Positions 26,486 through 39,043 are shown, counted from the stretch's first letter. The stretch: 64,000 nt of DNA from Osmia lignaria lignaria (GCF_051020975.1 NW_027478167.1:8432001-8496000), one strand, 5' to 3'. Translations and numbers: made by a program. The notes: generated by a model not told the origin, from the sequence alone.

Positions 26486-29400
26486 GTGCAGATTTATCTC
26501 AAGGGAAAGGGCCTGACGGACATATTTCGAGATATTTCTGCTTCTTGTTGTTCTTCTTCTGCACAGCTAAGCTGGAAGTGGCATTTGCAGCTCGCAATAG
26601 TACAGAGTTATCTCAAAGAAAGGGGCCACGGTGTTTCTGTATCTCTATTATGTTGGTGCGGCTTCGGAACTTTTAAATATCTCGATATATCTCGAAAACT
26701 ACGCTTCTGATCAAAAAATATCATAGAACATAAATTGTAGGAAACATAATTCTCTACAAAAAAGGTCTCTTAACATTTTGCCATAGCTCGCTTCGTTTCC
26801 GAGATATTTGCAGATTTATCTCAAGGGAAGGGGCCTGACGGACATATTTCGAGATATTTCTTCTTCTTGTTGTTCTTCTTCTGCACAGCTAAGCTGGAAG
26901 TGGCATTTGCAGCTCGCAATAGTGCAGAGTTATCTCAAAAAAAGGGGCCACGTTGTTTCTGTATCTCTATTATGTTGGTGCGGCTTCGGAACTTTCAAAT
27001 ATCTTGATATATCTCGAGAACTACGCGTCTGACCAAAAAATATCATAGAACATAAAAAGTAGCAAACTTAATTCTCTACAAAAAAGGTCTCTTAACATTT
27101 TGCGATAGCTCGCTTCGTTTCCGAGATATTTGCAGATTTATCTCAAGGGAAGGGGCCTGACGGACATATTTCGAGATATTTCTTCTTCTTGTTGTTCTTC
27201 TTCTGCACAGCTAAGCTGGAAGTGGCATTTGCAGCTCGCAATAGTGCAGAGTTATCTCAAAGAAAGGGGCCACGGTGTTTCTGTATCTCTATTATGTTGG
27301 TGCGGCTTCGCAACTTTTAAATATCTTGATACATCTCGAGAACTACGCATCTGATCAAAAAATATCATAGAACATAAAAAGTAGGAAACTTAATTCTCTA
27401 CAAAAAAGGTCTCTTAACATTTTGCCATAGCTCGCTTCGTTTCCGAGATATGTGCAGATTTATCTCAAGGGAAGGGGCCTGACGGACATATTTCGAGATA
27501 TTTCTTCTTCTTGTTGTTCTTCTTCTGCACAGCTAAGCAGGAAGTGGCATTTGCAGCTCGTAATAGTGCAGAGTTATCTCAAAGAAAGGGGCCACGGTGT
27601 TTCTGTATCTCTATTATGTTGGTGCGGCTTCGGAACTTTTAAATATCTTGATATATCTCGAGAACTACGCATCTGATCAAAAAATATCATAGAACATAAA
27701 AAGTAGGAAACTTAATTCTCTACAAAAAAGGTCTCTTAACATTTTGCCATAGCTCGCTTCGTTTCCGAGATATTTGCAGATTTATCTCAAGGGAAGGGGC
27801 CTGACGGACATGTTTCGAGATATTTCTTCTTCTTGTTGTTCTTCTTCTGCACAGCTAAGTTGGAAGTGGCATTTGCGGCTCGCACTAGTGCAGAGTTATC
27901 TCAAAGAAAGGGGCCACGGTGTTTCTGTATCTCTATTATGTTGGTGCGGCTTCGGAACTTTTAAATATCTTGATACATCTCGAGAACTACGCATCTGATC
28001 AAAAAATATCATAGAACATAAAAAGTAGGAAACTTAATTCTCTACAAAAAAGGTCTCTTAACATTTTGCCATAGCTCGCTTCGTTTCCGAGATATGTGCA
28101 GATTTATCTCAAGGGAAGGGGCCTGACGGACATATTTCGAGATATTTCTTCTTCTTGTTGTTGTTCTTCTGCACGGCTAATCTGGAAGTGGCATTTGCAG
28201 CTCGCAATAGTACAGAGTTATCTCAAAGAAAGGGGCCACGGTGTTTCTGTATCTCTATTATGTTGGTACGGCTTCGGAACTTTTAAATATCTCGATATAT
28301 CTCGAAAACTACGCTTCTGATCAAAAAATATCATAGAACATAAATTATAGGAAACATAATTCTCTGCAAAAAAGGTCTCTTAACATTTTGCCATAGCTCG
28401 CTTCGTTTCCGAGATATTTGCAGATTTATCTCAAGGTAAGGGGCCTGACGGACATATTTCGAGATATTTCTTCTTCTTGTTGTTCTTCTTCTGCACAGCT
28501 AAGCTGGAAGTGGCATTTGCGGCTCGCACTAGTGCAGAGTTATCTCAAAGAAAGGGGCCACGGTGTTTCTGAATCTCTATTATGTTGGTGCGGCTTCGGA
28601 ACTTTTAAATATCTCGATATATCTCGAAAACTACGCTTCTGATCAAAAAATATCATAGAACATAAATTGTAGGAAACATAATTCTCTACAAAAAACGTCT
28701 CTTATCATTTTGCCATAGCTCGCTTCGTTTCCGAGATATTTGCAGATTTATCTCAAGGGAAGGGGCCTGACGGACATATTTCGAGATATTTCTTCTTCTT
28801 GTTGTTCTTCTTCTGCACAGCTAAGCTGAAAGTGGCATTTGCAGCTCGCAGTAGTGCAGAGTTATCTCAAAGAAAGGGGCCACGGTGTTTCTGTATCTCT
28901 ATTATGTTGGTGCGGCTTCGGAACTTTTAAATATCTTGATATATCTCGAGAACTACGCATCTGATCAAAAAATATCATAGAATATGAAAAGTAGGAAACT
29001 TAATTCTCTACAAAAAAGGTCTCTTAACATTTTGCCATAGCTCGCTTCGTTTCCGAGATATTTGCAGATTTATCTCAAGGGAAGGGGCCTGACGGACATA
29101 TTTCGAGATATTTCTTCTTCTTGTTGATCTTCTTCTGCACAGCTAAGCTGGAAGTGGCATTTGCGGCTCGCACTAGAGCAGAGCTATCTCAAAGAAAGGG
29201 GCCACGGTGTTTCTGAATCCCTATTATGTTGGTGCGGCTTCGGAACTTTTAAATATCTCGATATATCTCGAAAACTACGCTTCTGATCAAAAAATATCAT
29301 AGAACATAAATTGTAGGAAACATAATTCTCTACAAAAAAGGTCTCTTAACATTTTGCCATAGCTCGCTTCGTTTCCGAGATATTTGCAGATACATCTCAA

Positions 29401-30351
29401 GGGAAGGGGCCTGACGGACATATTTCGAGATATTTCTTCTTCTTGTTGTTCTTCTTCTGCACAGCTAAGCTGAAAGTGGCATTTGCAGCTCGCAGTAGTG
29501 CAGAGTTATCTCAAAGAAAGGGGCCACGGTGTTTCTGTATCTCTATTATGTTGGTGCGGCTTCGGAACTTTTAAATATCTTGATATATCTCGAGAACTAC
29601 GCATCTGATCAAAAAATATCATAGAACATAAAAAGTAGGAAACTTAATTCTCTACAGAAAAGGTCTCTTAACATTTTGCCATAGCTCGCTTCATTTCCGA
29701 GATATTTGCAGATTTATCTCAAGGGAAGGGGCCTGACGGACATATTTCGAGATATTTCTTCTTATTGTTGTTCTTCTTCTGCACAGCTAAGCTGGAAGTG
29801 GCATTTGCGGCTCGCACTAATGCAGAGTTATCTCAAAGAAAGGGGCCACGGTGTTTCTGTATCTCTATTATGTTGGTGCGGCTTCGCAACTTTTAAATAT
29901 CTCGATATATCTCGAAAACTACGCTTCTGATCAAAAAATATCATAGAACATAAAAAGTAGGAAACTTAATTCTCTACAAAAAAGGTCTCTCAACATTTTA
30001 CCATAGCTCGCTTCGTTTCCGAGATATTTGCAGATATATCTCAAGGGAAGGGGCCTGACGGACATATTCCGAGATATTTCTTCTTCTTGTTGTTCTTCTT
30101 CTGCACAGCTAAGCTGGAAGTGGCATTTGCGGCTCGCACTAGTGCAGAGTTATCTCAAAGAAAGGGGCCACGGTGTTTCTGTATCTCTATTATGTTGGTG
30201 CGGCTTCGCAACTTTTAAATATCTCGATATATCTCGAAAACTACGCTTCTGATCAAAAAATATCATAGAACATAAATTGTAGGAAACATAATTCTCTACA
30301 GAAAAGGTCTCTCAACATTTTACCATAGCTCGCTTCGTTTCCGAGATATTT

Positions 30352-30377
30352 GCAGATTTATCTCAAGGGAAGGGGCC
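30352..30377 (+). repeat. Intra-monomer direct repeat, copy 1
   Basis: Monomer positions 3-28. It matches positions 117-142 at 23 of 26 bases, offset by 114 bp. The mismatches are at the 6th, 16th and 18th bases. The last 8 bases, AAGGGGCC, are identical in both copies and form the junction of the truncated 208-bp monomers. The same pair is present in every full-length monomer, although subfamilies change single bases, for example AAGGAGGCC in copy 2 or GAACGGGCC in copy 1. Confidence 0.93.
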
Positions 30378-30399
30378 TGACGGACATATTTCGAGATAT

Positions 30400-30430
30400 T
30401 TCTTCTTCTTGTTGTTCTTCTTCTGCACAG
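30400..30430 (+). other. Pyrimidine tract ending in GCACAG
   Basis: Monomer positions 51-81: 25 bases of T and C with only two G, in triplet-like TTC/TTG steps, followed by TGCACAG. It is strand-asymmetric (pyrimidine on +, purine on -) and present in every full-length monomer. It resembles a 3' splice site (polypyrimidine tract plus CAG), but no transcript or gene supports that use. It may equally be a low-complexity remnant of a TTC/GAA microsatellite. It is absent from the two 208-bp monomers. Confidence 0.6.
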
Positions 30431-30465
30431 CTAGGCTGGAAGTGGCATTTGCAGCTCGCAATAGT

Positions 30466-30491
30466 GCAGAGTTATCTCAAAGAAAGGGGCC
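30466..30491 (+). repeat. Intra-monomer direct repeat, copy 2
   Basis: Monomer positions 117-142, the partner of positions 3-28. An AGCTCGC word precedes both copies (monomer positions 104-110 and 300-306), with 12 extra bases before copy 1. The underlying duplication may therefore once have been longer, about 40-50 bp. This suggests that part of the monomer arose by an old internal duplication; that origin is inference. Confidence 0.9.
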
Positions 30492-30540
30492 ACGGTGTTT
30501 CTGTATCTCTATTATGTTGGTGCGGCTTCGGAACTTTTAA

Positions 30541-30558
30541 ATATCTTGATATATCTCG
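30541..30558 (+). repeat. Paired ATATCTYG boxes, 10-bp spacing
   Basis: Two copies of an 8-base box lie exactly 10 bp apart (monomer positions 192-199 and 202-209). The second is ATATCTCG. The first is ATATCTTG in one right-half haplotype and ATATCTCG in the other. The inverse word CGAGATAT lies at positions 43-50 and 315-322. One 10-bp unit is lost in the monomer at 969, consistent with slippage or recombination between the two boxes. Confidence 0.85.
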
Positions 30559-30576
30559 AGAACTACGCATCTGATC

Positions 30577-30627
30577 AAAAAATATCATAGAACATAAAAA
30601 GTAGGAAACTTAATTCTCTACAAAAAA
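30577..30627 (+). other. A-tract-rich segment of the monomer
   Basis: Three runs of A (six, five and six bases) start at monomer positions 228, 247 and 273. Their centres are about 19 and 26.5 bp apart. Runs of A at roughly whole or half helical turns can bend DNA and favour or exclude nucleosomes, and many satellites show such a segment. Curvature here is inference. One-base length changes occur in the first run (near 4176 and at 22204-22210) and in the third run (near 8410). Confidence 0.55.
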
Positions 30628-30664
30628 GGTCTCTCAACATTTTGCCATAGCTCGCTTCGTTTCC

Positions 30665-30686
30665 GAGATATTTGCAGATTTATCTC
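30665..30686. repeat. Short inverted repeat across the monomer junction
   Basis: GAGATA at the end of one monomer and TATCTC at the start of the next form a 6-bp inverted repeat around a 10-base loop containing TTGCAG. In monomers that read AGATATATCTC instead of AGATTTATCTC the arms grow to 7 bp (GAGATAT / ATATCTC) around 8 bases. It recurs once per 322 bp across the array. It could be a protein-binding dyad or a chance product of the TATCTC-rich composition. Confidence 0.6.
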
Positions 30687-33600
30687 AAGGGAAGGGGCCT
30701 GACGGACATATTTCGAGATATTTCTTCTTCTTGTTGTTCTTCTTCTGCACAGCTAAGCTGGAAGTGGCATTTGCGGCTCGCACTAATGCAGAGTTATCTC
30801 AAAGAAAGGGGCCACGGTGTTTCTGTATCTCTATTACGTTGGTGCGGCTTCGGAACTTTTAAATATCTTGATATATCTCGAGAACTACGCATCTGATCAA
30901 AAAATATCATAGAACATAAAAAGTAGGAAACTTAATTCTCTACAAAAAAGGTCTCTTAACATTTTGCCATAGCTCGCTTTGTTTCCGAGATATTTGCAGA
31001 TTTATCTCAAGGGAAGGGGCCTGACGGACATAATGCGAGATGTTTCTTCTTCTTGTTGTTCTTCTTCTGCACAGCTAAGCTGGAAGTGGCATTTGCAGCT
31101 CGCAGTAGTGCAGAGTTATCTCAAAGAACGGGGCCACGGTGTTTCTGTATCTCTATTATGTTGGTGCGGCTTCGGAACTTTTAAATATCTTGATATATCT
31201 CGAGAACTACGCATCTGATCAAAAAATATTATAGAACATAAAAAGTAGGAAACTTAATTCTCTACAGAAAAGGTCTCTTAACATTTTGACATAGCTCGCT
31301 TCATTTCCGAGATATTTGCAGATTTATCTCAAGGGAAGGGGCCTGACGGACATATTCCGAGATATTTCTTCTTCTTGTTGTTCTTCTTCTGCACAGCTAA
31401 GCTGGAAGTGGCATTTGCGGCTCGCACTAGTGCAGAGTTATCTCAAAGAAAGGGGCCACGGTGTTTCTGTATCTCTATTATGTTGGTGCGGCTTCGCAAC
31501 TTTTAAATATCTCGATATATCTCGAAAACTACGCTTCTGATCAAAAAATATCATAGAACATAAATTGTAGGAAACATAATTCTCTACACAAAAGGTCTCT
31601 CAACATTTTACCATAGCTCGCTTCGTTTCCGAGATATTTGCAGATTTATCTCAAGGGAAGGGGCCTGACGGACATATTTCGAGATATTTCTTCTTCTTGT
31701 TGTTCTTCTTCTGCACAGCTAAGCTGGAAGTGGCATTTGCGGCTCGCACTAATGCAGAGTTATCTCAAAGAAAGGGGCCACGGTGTTTCTGTATCTCTAT
31801 TATGTTGGTGCGGCTTCGGAACTTTTAAATATCTTGATATATCTCGAGAACTACGCATCTGATCAAAAAATATCATAGAACATAAAAAGTAGGAAACTTA
31901 ATTCTCTACAAAAAAGGTCTCTTAACATTTTGCCATAGCTCGCTTTGTTTCCGAGATATTTGCAGATTTATCTCAAGGGAAGGGGCCTGACGGACATAAT
32001 GCGAGATGTTTCTTCTTCTTGTTGTTCTTCTTCTGCACAGCTAAGCTGGAAGTGGCATTTGCAGCTCGCAGTAGTGCAGAGTTATCTCAAAGAACGGGGC
32101 CACGGTGTTTCTGTATCTCTATTATGTTGGTGCGGCTTCGGAACTTTTAAATATCTTGATATATCTCGAGAACTACGCATCTGATCAAAAAATATCATAG
32201 AACATAAAAAGTAGGAAACTTAATTCTCTACAAAAAAGGTCTCTTAACATTTTCCCATAGCTCGCTTCGTTTCCGAGATATTTGCAGATTTATCTCAAGG
32301 GAAGGGGCCTGACGGACATATTTCGAGATATTTCTTCTTCTTGTTGTTCTTCTTCTGCACAGCTAAGCTGGAAGTGGCATTTGCGGCTCGCACTAATGCA
32401 GAGTTATCTCAAAGAAAGGGGCCACGGTGTTTCTGTATCTCTATTATGTTGGTGCGGCTTCGCAACTTTTAAATATCTCGATATATCTCGAAAACTACGC
32501 TTCTGATCAAAAAATATTATAGAACGTAAAAAGTAGGAAACTTAATTCTCTACAAAAAAGGTCTCTCAACATTTTACCATAGCTCGCTTCGTTTCCGAGA
32601 TATTTGCAGATATATCTCAAGGGAAGGGGCCTGACGGACATATTCCGAGATGTTTCTTCTTCTTGTTGTTCTTCTTCTGCACAGCTAAGCTGGAAGTGGC
32701 ATTTGCGGCTCGCACTAGTGCAGAGTTATCTCAAAGAAAGGGGCCACGGTGTTTCTGTATCTCTATTATGTTGGTGCGGCTTCGCAACTTTTAAATATCT
32801 CGATATATCTCGTAAACTACGCTTCTGATCAAAAAATATCATAGAACATAAATTGTAGGAAACATAATTCTCTACAAAAAAGGTCTCTCAACATTTTACC
32901 ATAGCTCGCTTCGTTTCCGAGATATTTGCAGATTTATCTCAAGGGAAGGGGCCTGACGGACATATTTCGAGATATTTCTTCTTCTTGTTGTTCTTCTTCT
33001 GCACAGCTAGGCTGGAAGTGGCATTTGCAGCTCGCAATAGTGCAGAGTTATCTCAAAGAAAGGGGCCACGGTGTTTCTGTATTTCTATTATGTTGGTGCG
33101 GCTTCGGAACTTTTAAATATCTTGATATATCTCGAGAACTACGCATCTGATCAAAAAATATCATAGAACATAAAAAGTAGGAAACTTAATTCTCTACAGA
33201 AAAGGTCTCTTAACATTTTGCCATAGCTCGCTTCATTTCCGAGATATTTGCAGATTTATCTCAAGGGAAGGGGCCTGACGGACATATTTCGAGATATTTC
33301 TTCTTATTGTTGTTCTTCTTCTGCACAGCTAAGCTGGAAGTGGCATTTGCGGCTCGCACTAATGCAGAGTTATCTCAAAGAAAGGGGCCACGGTGTTTCT
33401 GTATCTCTATTATGTTGGTGCGGCTTCGCAACTTTTAAATATCTCGATATATCTCGAAAACTACGCTTCTGATCAAAAAATATCATAGAACATAAAAAGT
33501 AGGAAACTTAATTCTCTACAAAAAAGGTCTCTCAACATTTTACCATAGCTCGCTTCGTTTCCGAGATATTTGCAGATATATCTCAAGGGAAGGGGCCTGA

Positions 33601-36600
33601 CGGACATATTCCGAGATATTTCTTCTTCTTGTTGTTCTTCTTCTGCACAGCTAAGCTGGAAGTGGCATTTGCGGCTCGCACTAGTGCAGAGTTATCTCAA
33701 AGAAAGGGGCCACGGTGTTTCTGTATCTCTATTATGTTGGTGCGGCTTCGCAACTTTTAAATATCTCGATATATCTCGAAAACTACGCTTCTGATCAAAA
33801 AATATCATAGAACATAAATTGTAGGAAACATAATTCTCTACACAAAAGGTCTCTCAACATTTTACCATAGCTCGCTTCGTTTCCGAGATATTTGCAGATT
33901 TATCTCAAGGGAAGGGGCCTGACGGACATATTTCGAGATATTTCTTCTTCTTGTTGTTCTTCTTCTGCACAGCTAGGCTGGAAGTGGCATTTGCAGCTCG
34001 CAATAGTGCAGAGTTATCTCAAAGAAAGGGGCCACGGTGTTTCTGTATCTCTATTATGTTGGTGCGGCTTCGGAACTTTTAAATATCTTGATATATCTCG
34101 AGAACTACGCATCTGATCAAAAAATATCATAGAACATAAAAAGTAGGAAACTTAATTCTCTACAAAAAAGGTCTCTTAACATTTTGCCATAGCTCGCTTC
34201 GTTTCCGAGATATTTGCAGATTTATCTCAAGGGAAGGGGCCTGACGGACATATTTCGAGATATTTCTTCTTCTTGTTGTTCTTCTTCTGCACAGCTAAGC
34301 TGGAAGTGGCATTTGCGGCTCGCACTAATGCAGAGTTATCTCAAAGAAAGGGGCCACGGTGTTTCTGTATCTCTATTATGTTGGCGCGGCTTCGGAACTT
34401 TTAAATATCTTGATATATCTCGAGAACTACGCATCTGATCAAAAAATATCATAGAACATAAAAAGTAGGAAACTTAATTCTCTACAAAAAAGGTCTCTTA
34501 ACATTTTGCCATAGCTCGCTTCGTTTCCGAGATATTTGCAGATTTATCTCAAGGGAAGGGGCCTGACGGACATATTTCGAGATATTTCTTCTTCTTGTTG
34601 TTCTTCTTCTGCACAGCTAGGCTGGAAGTGGCATTTGCAGCTCGCAATAGTGCAGAGTTATCTCAAAGAAAGGAGCCACGGTGTTTCTGTATCTCTATTA
34701 TGTTGGTGCGGCTTCGGAACTTTTAAATATCTTGATATATCTCGAGAACTACGCATCTGATCAAAAAATATCATAGAACATAAAAAGTAGGAAACTTAAT
34801 TCTCTACAGAAAAGGTCTCTTAACATTTTGCCATAGCTCGCTTCATTTCCGAGATATTTGCAGATTTATCTCAAGGGAAGGGGCCTGACGGACATATTTC
34901 GAGATATTTCTTCTTATTGTTGTTCTTCTTCTGCACAGCTAAGCTGGAAGTGGCATTTGCGGCTCGCACTAATGCAGAGTTATCTCAAAGAAAGGGGCCA
35001 CGGTGTTTCTGTATCTCTATTATGTTGGTGCGGCTTCGGAACTTTTAAATATCTTGATATATCTCGAGAACTACGCATCTGATCAAAAAATATCATAGAA
35101 CATAAAACGTAGGAAACTTAATTCTCTACAAAAAAGGTCTCTTAACATTTTGCCATAGCTCGCTTTGTTTCCGAGATATTTGCAGATTTATCTCAAGGGA
35201 AGGGGCCTGACGGACATATTTCGAGATATTTCTTCTTCTTGATGTTCTTCTTCTGCACAGCTAAACTGGAAGTGGCATTTCCAGCTCGCAATAGTGCAGA
35301 GTTATCTCAAAGAAAGGGGCCACGGTGTTTCTGTATCTCTATTATGTTGGTGCGGCTTCGGAACTTTTAAATATCTTGATATATCTCGAGACCTACGCAT
35401 CTGATCAAAAAATATCATAGAACATAAAAAGTAGGAAACTTAATTCTCTACAAAAAAGGTCTCTTAACATTTTGCCATAGCTCGCTTCGTTTCCGAGATA
35501 TTTGTAGATTTATCTCAAGGGAAGGAGCCTGACGGACATATTTCGAGATATTTCTTCTTCTTGTTGTTCTTCTTCTGCACAGCTAAGCTGGAAGTGGCAT
35601 TTGCGGCTCGCACTAATGCAGAGTTATCTCAAAGAAAGGGGCCACGGTGTTTCTATATCTCTATTATGTTGGTGCGGCTTCGCAACTTTTAAATATCTCG
35701 ATATATCTCGAAAACTACGCTTCTGATCAAAAAATATCATAGAACATAAAAAGTAGGAAACTTAATTCTCTACAAGATAGGTCTCTCAACATTTTACCAT
35801 AGCTCGCTTCGTTTCCGAGATATTTGCAGATATATCTCAAGGGAAGGGGCCTGACGGACATATTTCGAGATATTTCTTCTTCTTGTTGTTCTTCTTCTGC
35901 ACAGCTAGGCTGGAAGTGGCATTTGCAGCTCGCAATAGTGCAGAGTTATCTCAAAGAAAGGGGCCACGGTGTTTCTGTATCTCTATTATGTTGGTGCGGC
36001 TTCGGAACTTTTAAATATCTTGATATATCTCGAGAACTACGCATCTGATCAAAAAATATCATAGAACATAAAAAGTAGGAAACTTAATTCTCTACAGAAA
36101 AGGTCTCTTAACATTTTGCCATAGCTCGCTTCATTTCCGAGATATTTGCAGATTTATCTCAAGGGAAGGGGCCTGACGGACATATTCCGAGATATTTCTT
36201 CTTCTTGTTGTTCTTCTTCTGCACAGCTAAGCTGGAAGTGGCATTTGCGGCTCGCACTAGTGCAGAGTTATCTCAAAGAAAGGGGCCACGGTGTTTCTGT
36301 ATCTCTATTATGTTGGTGCGGCTTCGCAACTTTTAAATATCTCGATATATCTCGTAAACTACGCTTCTGATCAAAAAATATCATAGAACATAAATTGTAG
36401 GAAACATAATTCTCTACAAAAAAGGTCTCTCAACATTTTACCATAGCTCGCTTCGTTTCCGAGATATTTGCAGATTTATCTCAAGGGAAGGGGCCTGACG
36501 GACATATTTCGAGATATTTCTTCTTCTTGTTGTTCTTCTTCTGCACAGCTAGGCTGGAAGTGGCATTTGCAGCTCGCAATAGTGCAGAGTTATCTCAAAG

Positions 36601-39043
36601 AAAGGGGCCACGGTGTTTCTGTATCTCTATTATGTTGGTGCGGCTTCGGAACTTTTAAATATCTTGATATATCTCGAGAACTACGCATCTGATCAAAAAA
36701 TATCATAGAACATAAAAAGTAGGAAACTTAATTCTCTACAAAAAAGGTCTCTTAACATTTTCCCATAGCTCGCTTCGTTTCCGAGATATTTGCAGATTTA
36801 TCTCAAGGGAAGGGGCCTGACGGACATATTTCGAGATATTTCTTCTTCTTGTTGTTCTTCTTCTGCACAGCTAAGCTGGAAGTGGCATTTGCGGCTCGCA
36901 CTAATGCAGAGTTATCTCAAAGAAAGGGGCCACGGTGTTTCTGTATCTCTATTATGTTGGTGCGGCTTCGGAACTTTTAAATATCTTGATATATCTCGAG
37001 AACTACGCATCTGATCAAAAAACATCATAGAACATAAAAAGTAGGAAACTTAATTCTCTACAAAAAAGGTCTCTTAACATTTTGCCATAGCTCGCTTCGT
37101 TTCCGAGATATTTGCAGATTTATCTCAAGGGAAGGGGCCTGACGGACATAATGCGAGATGTTTCTTCTTCTTGTTGTTCTTCTTCTGCACAGCTAAGCTG
37201 GAAGTGGCATTTGCAGCTCGCACTAGTGCAGAGTTATCTCAAAGAAAGGGGCCACGGTGTTTCTGTATCTCTATTATGTTGGTGCGGCTTCGGAACTTTT
37301 AAATATCTTGATATATCTCGAGAACTACGCATCTGATCAAAAAATATCATAGAACATAAAACGTAGGAAACTTAATTCTCTACAAAAAAGGTCTCTTAAC
37401 ATTTTGCCATAGCTCGCTTTGTTTCCGAGATATACGCAGATTTATCTCAAGGGAAGGGGCCCGACGGACATATTTCGAGATATTTCTTCTTCTTGTTGTT
37501 CTTCTTCTGCACAGCTAAACTGGAAGTGGCATTTCCAGCTCGCAATAGTGCAGAGTTATCTCAAAGAAAGGGGCCACGGTGTTTCTGTATCTCTATTATG
37601 TTGGTGCGGCTTCGGAACTTTTAAATATCTTGATATATCTCGAGACCTACGCATCTGATCAAAAAATATCATAGAACATAAAAAGTAGGAAACTTAATTC
37701 TCTACAAAAAAGGTCTCTTAACATTTTGCCATAGCTCGCTTCGTTTCCGAGATATTTGTAGATTTATCTCAAGGGAAGGGGCCTGACGGACATATTTCGA
37801 GATATTTCTTCTTCTTGTTGTTCTTCTTCTGCACAGCTAAGCTGGAAGTGGCATTTGCGGCTCGCACTAATGCAGAGTTATCTCAAAGAAAGGGGCCACG
37901 GTGTTTCTATATCTCTATTATGTTGGTGCGGCTTCGCAACTTTTAAATATCTCGATATATCTCGAAAACTACGCTTCTGATCAAAAAATATCATAGAACA
38001 TAAAAAGTAGGAAACTTAATTCTCTACAAGAAAGGTCTCTCAACATTTTACAATAGCTCGCTTCGTTTCCGAGATATTTGCAGATATATCTCAAGGGAAG
38101 GGGCCTGACGGACATATTTCGAGATATTTCTTCTTCTTGTTGTTCTTCTTCTGCACAGCTAAGCTGGAAGTGGCATTTGCGGCTCGCACTAGTGCAGAGT
38201 TATCTCAAAGAAAGGGGCCACGGTGTTTCTGTATCTCTATTATGTTGGTGCGGCTTCGGAACTTTTAAATATCTTGATATATCTCGAGAACTACGCATCT
38301 GATCAAAAAATATCATAGAACATAAAAAGTAGGAAACTTAATTCTCTACAAAAAAGGTCTCTTAACATTTTGCCATAGCTCGCTTCGTTTCCGAGATATT
38401 TGCAGATTTATCTCAAGGGAAGGGGCCTGACGGACATATTTCGAGATATTTCTTCTTCTTGTTGTTCTTCTTCTGCACAGCTAAGCTGGAAGTGGCATTT
38501 GCGGCTCGCACTAATGCAGAGTTATCTCAAAGAAAGGGGCCACGGTGTTTCTGTATCTCTATTATGTTGGTGCGGCTTCGGAACTTTTAAATATCTTGAT
38601 ATATCTCGAGAACTACGCATCTGATCAAAAAATATCATAGAACATAAAAAGTAGGAAACTTAATTCTCTACAAAAAAGGTCTCTTAACATTTTGCCATAG
38701 CTCGCTTCGTTTCCGAGATATTTGCAGATTTATCTCAAGGGAAGGGGCCTGACGGACATAATGCGAGATGTTTCTTCTTCTTGTTGTTCTTCTTCTGCAC
38801 AGCTAAGCTGGAAGTTGCATTTGCAGCTCGCAGTAGTGCAGAGTTATCTCAAAGAACGGGGCCACGGTGTTTCTGTATCTCTATTATGTTGGTGCGGCTT
38901 CGGAACTTTTAAATATCTTGATATATCTCGAGAACTACGCATCTGATCAAAAAATATCATAGAACATAAAAAGTAGGAAACTTAATTCTCTACAAAAAAG
39001 GTCTCTCAACATTTTACCATAGCTCGCTTCGTTTCCGAGATAT
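30672..39043 (+). repeat. Mosaic subarray of 26 monomers
   Basis: Monomers lie at 322-bp steps from 30672 to 38722. Classes: CGCACTAATGCAG; CATATTCCGAG with CGCACTAGTG; CTAGGCTGG; CATAATGCGAGATG (30994, 31960, 37112, 38722); TTTCCAG with CGAGACC or ATG-shifted spacers (35180, 37434); and TTGTAG with TATATCTC (35502, 37756). Short units recur: 30672+30994 equals 31638+31960 (966 bp apart); the trimer at 32282 recurs at 33248 and also at 29706; 35180+35502 resembles 37434+37756 (2254 bp apart). No single clean period covers the whole segment. Confidence 0.8.

Larger units (their letters stand above)
30350..30574 (+). other. 74-codon open frame in the monomer, judged non-coding
   Basis: A frame of 74 codons opens at TTG (position 1) and ends at TGA (223-225) in 154 of the 199 monomers. 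Against coding: it usually lacks ATG; 43 other copies carry in-frame stops and two have lost half of it. The stops are TGA at codon 15 (23 copies), TAG at codon 2 (10), TGA at codon 30 (5), TAG at codon 39 (2), TGA at codon 21 (2) and TGA at codon 22 (1). Other frames of the same repeat also stay open for 60-80 codons. No known protein domain is recognised in the translation. The frame is best explained as a passive result of homogenised repeats. Confidence 0.85.
26486..30671 (+). repeat. Unit B, version 3 (thirteen monomers)
   Basis: Monomers 26486, 27130-29384 and 30028-30350 correspond to 22944, 23266-25520 and 25842-26164. Two additions are seen: 26808 (with AAAAAAAGGGGCC, CGTTGTTTC and CTACGCGTCTG) and 29706 (with CTTCTTATTG and CTAATGCAG). 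Several private point changes exist, for example TGTTGTTGTTC with CACGGCTAATC in 28096 and GTTGATCTTC in 29062, so copies 2 and 3 have diverged measurably since duplication. Confidence 0.85.
30350..30671 (+). repeat. Representative 322-bp monomer
   Basis: Used here as the reference for monomer positions (position 1 = 30350). In order: TTGCAG start; a first TTATCTCAAGGGAAGGGGCC box (9-28); CGAGATAT box (43-50); pyrimidine tract (51-75) ending in GCACAG; a weak stem (87-105); second TTATCTCAA..AAGGGGCC box (123-142); GTGCGGCTTCGG (171-182); ATATCTTG and ATATCTCG boxes (192-209); an A-tract-rich segment (228-278) containing TGATCA; GGTCTC (279-284); and TTTCCGAGATAT (311-322), which leads into the next monomer. 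This copy carries the CTAGGCTGG variant of the 26-49 kb region. Base composition of the general consensus is about 39% G+C by hand count. Confidence 0.95.

Noticed and set aside
30651..30671. CENP-B box in CTTCGTTTCCGAG
   Set aside because: Only the TTCG core fits; the A and CGGG positions required by the box are missing.
30350..30671. Internal RNA polymerase III promoter (A and B boxes), tRNA or 5S-derived repeat
   Set aside because: No GGTTCGANTCC-like B box or acceptable A box on either strand, and no tRNA-like fold seen.
30350..30671. Monomer as a dimer of two 161-bp halves
   Set aside because: The halves do not align. The only clear internal repeat has a 114-bp offset and covers a small part.
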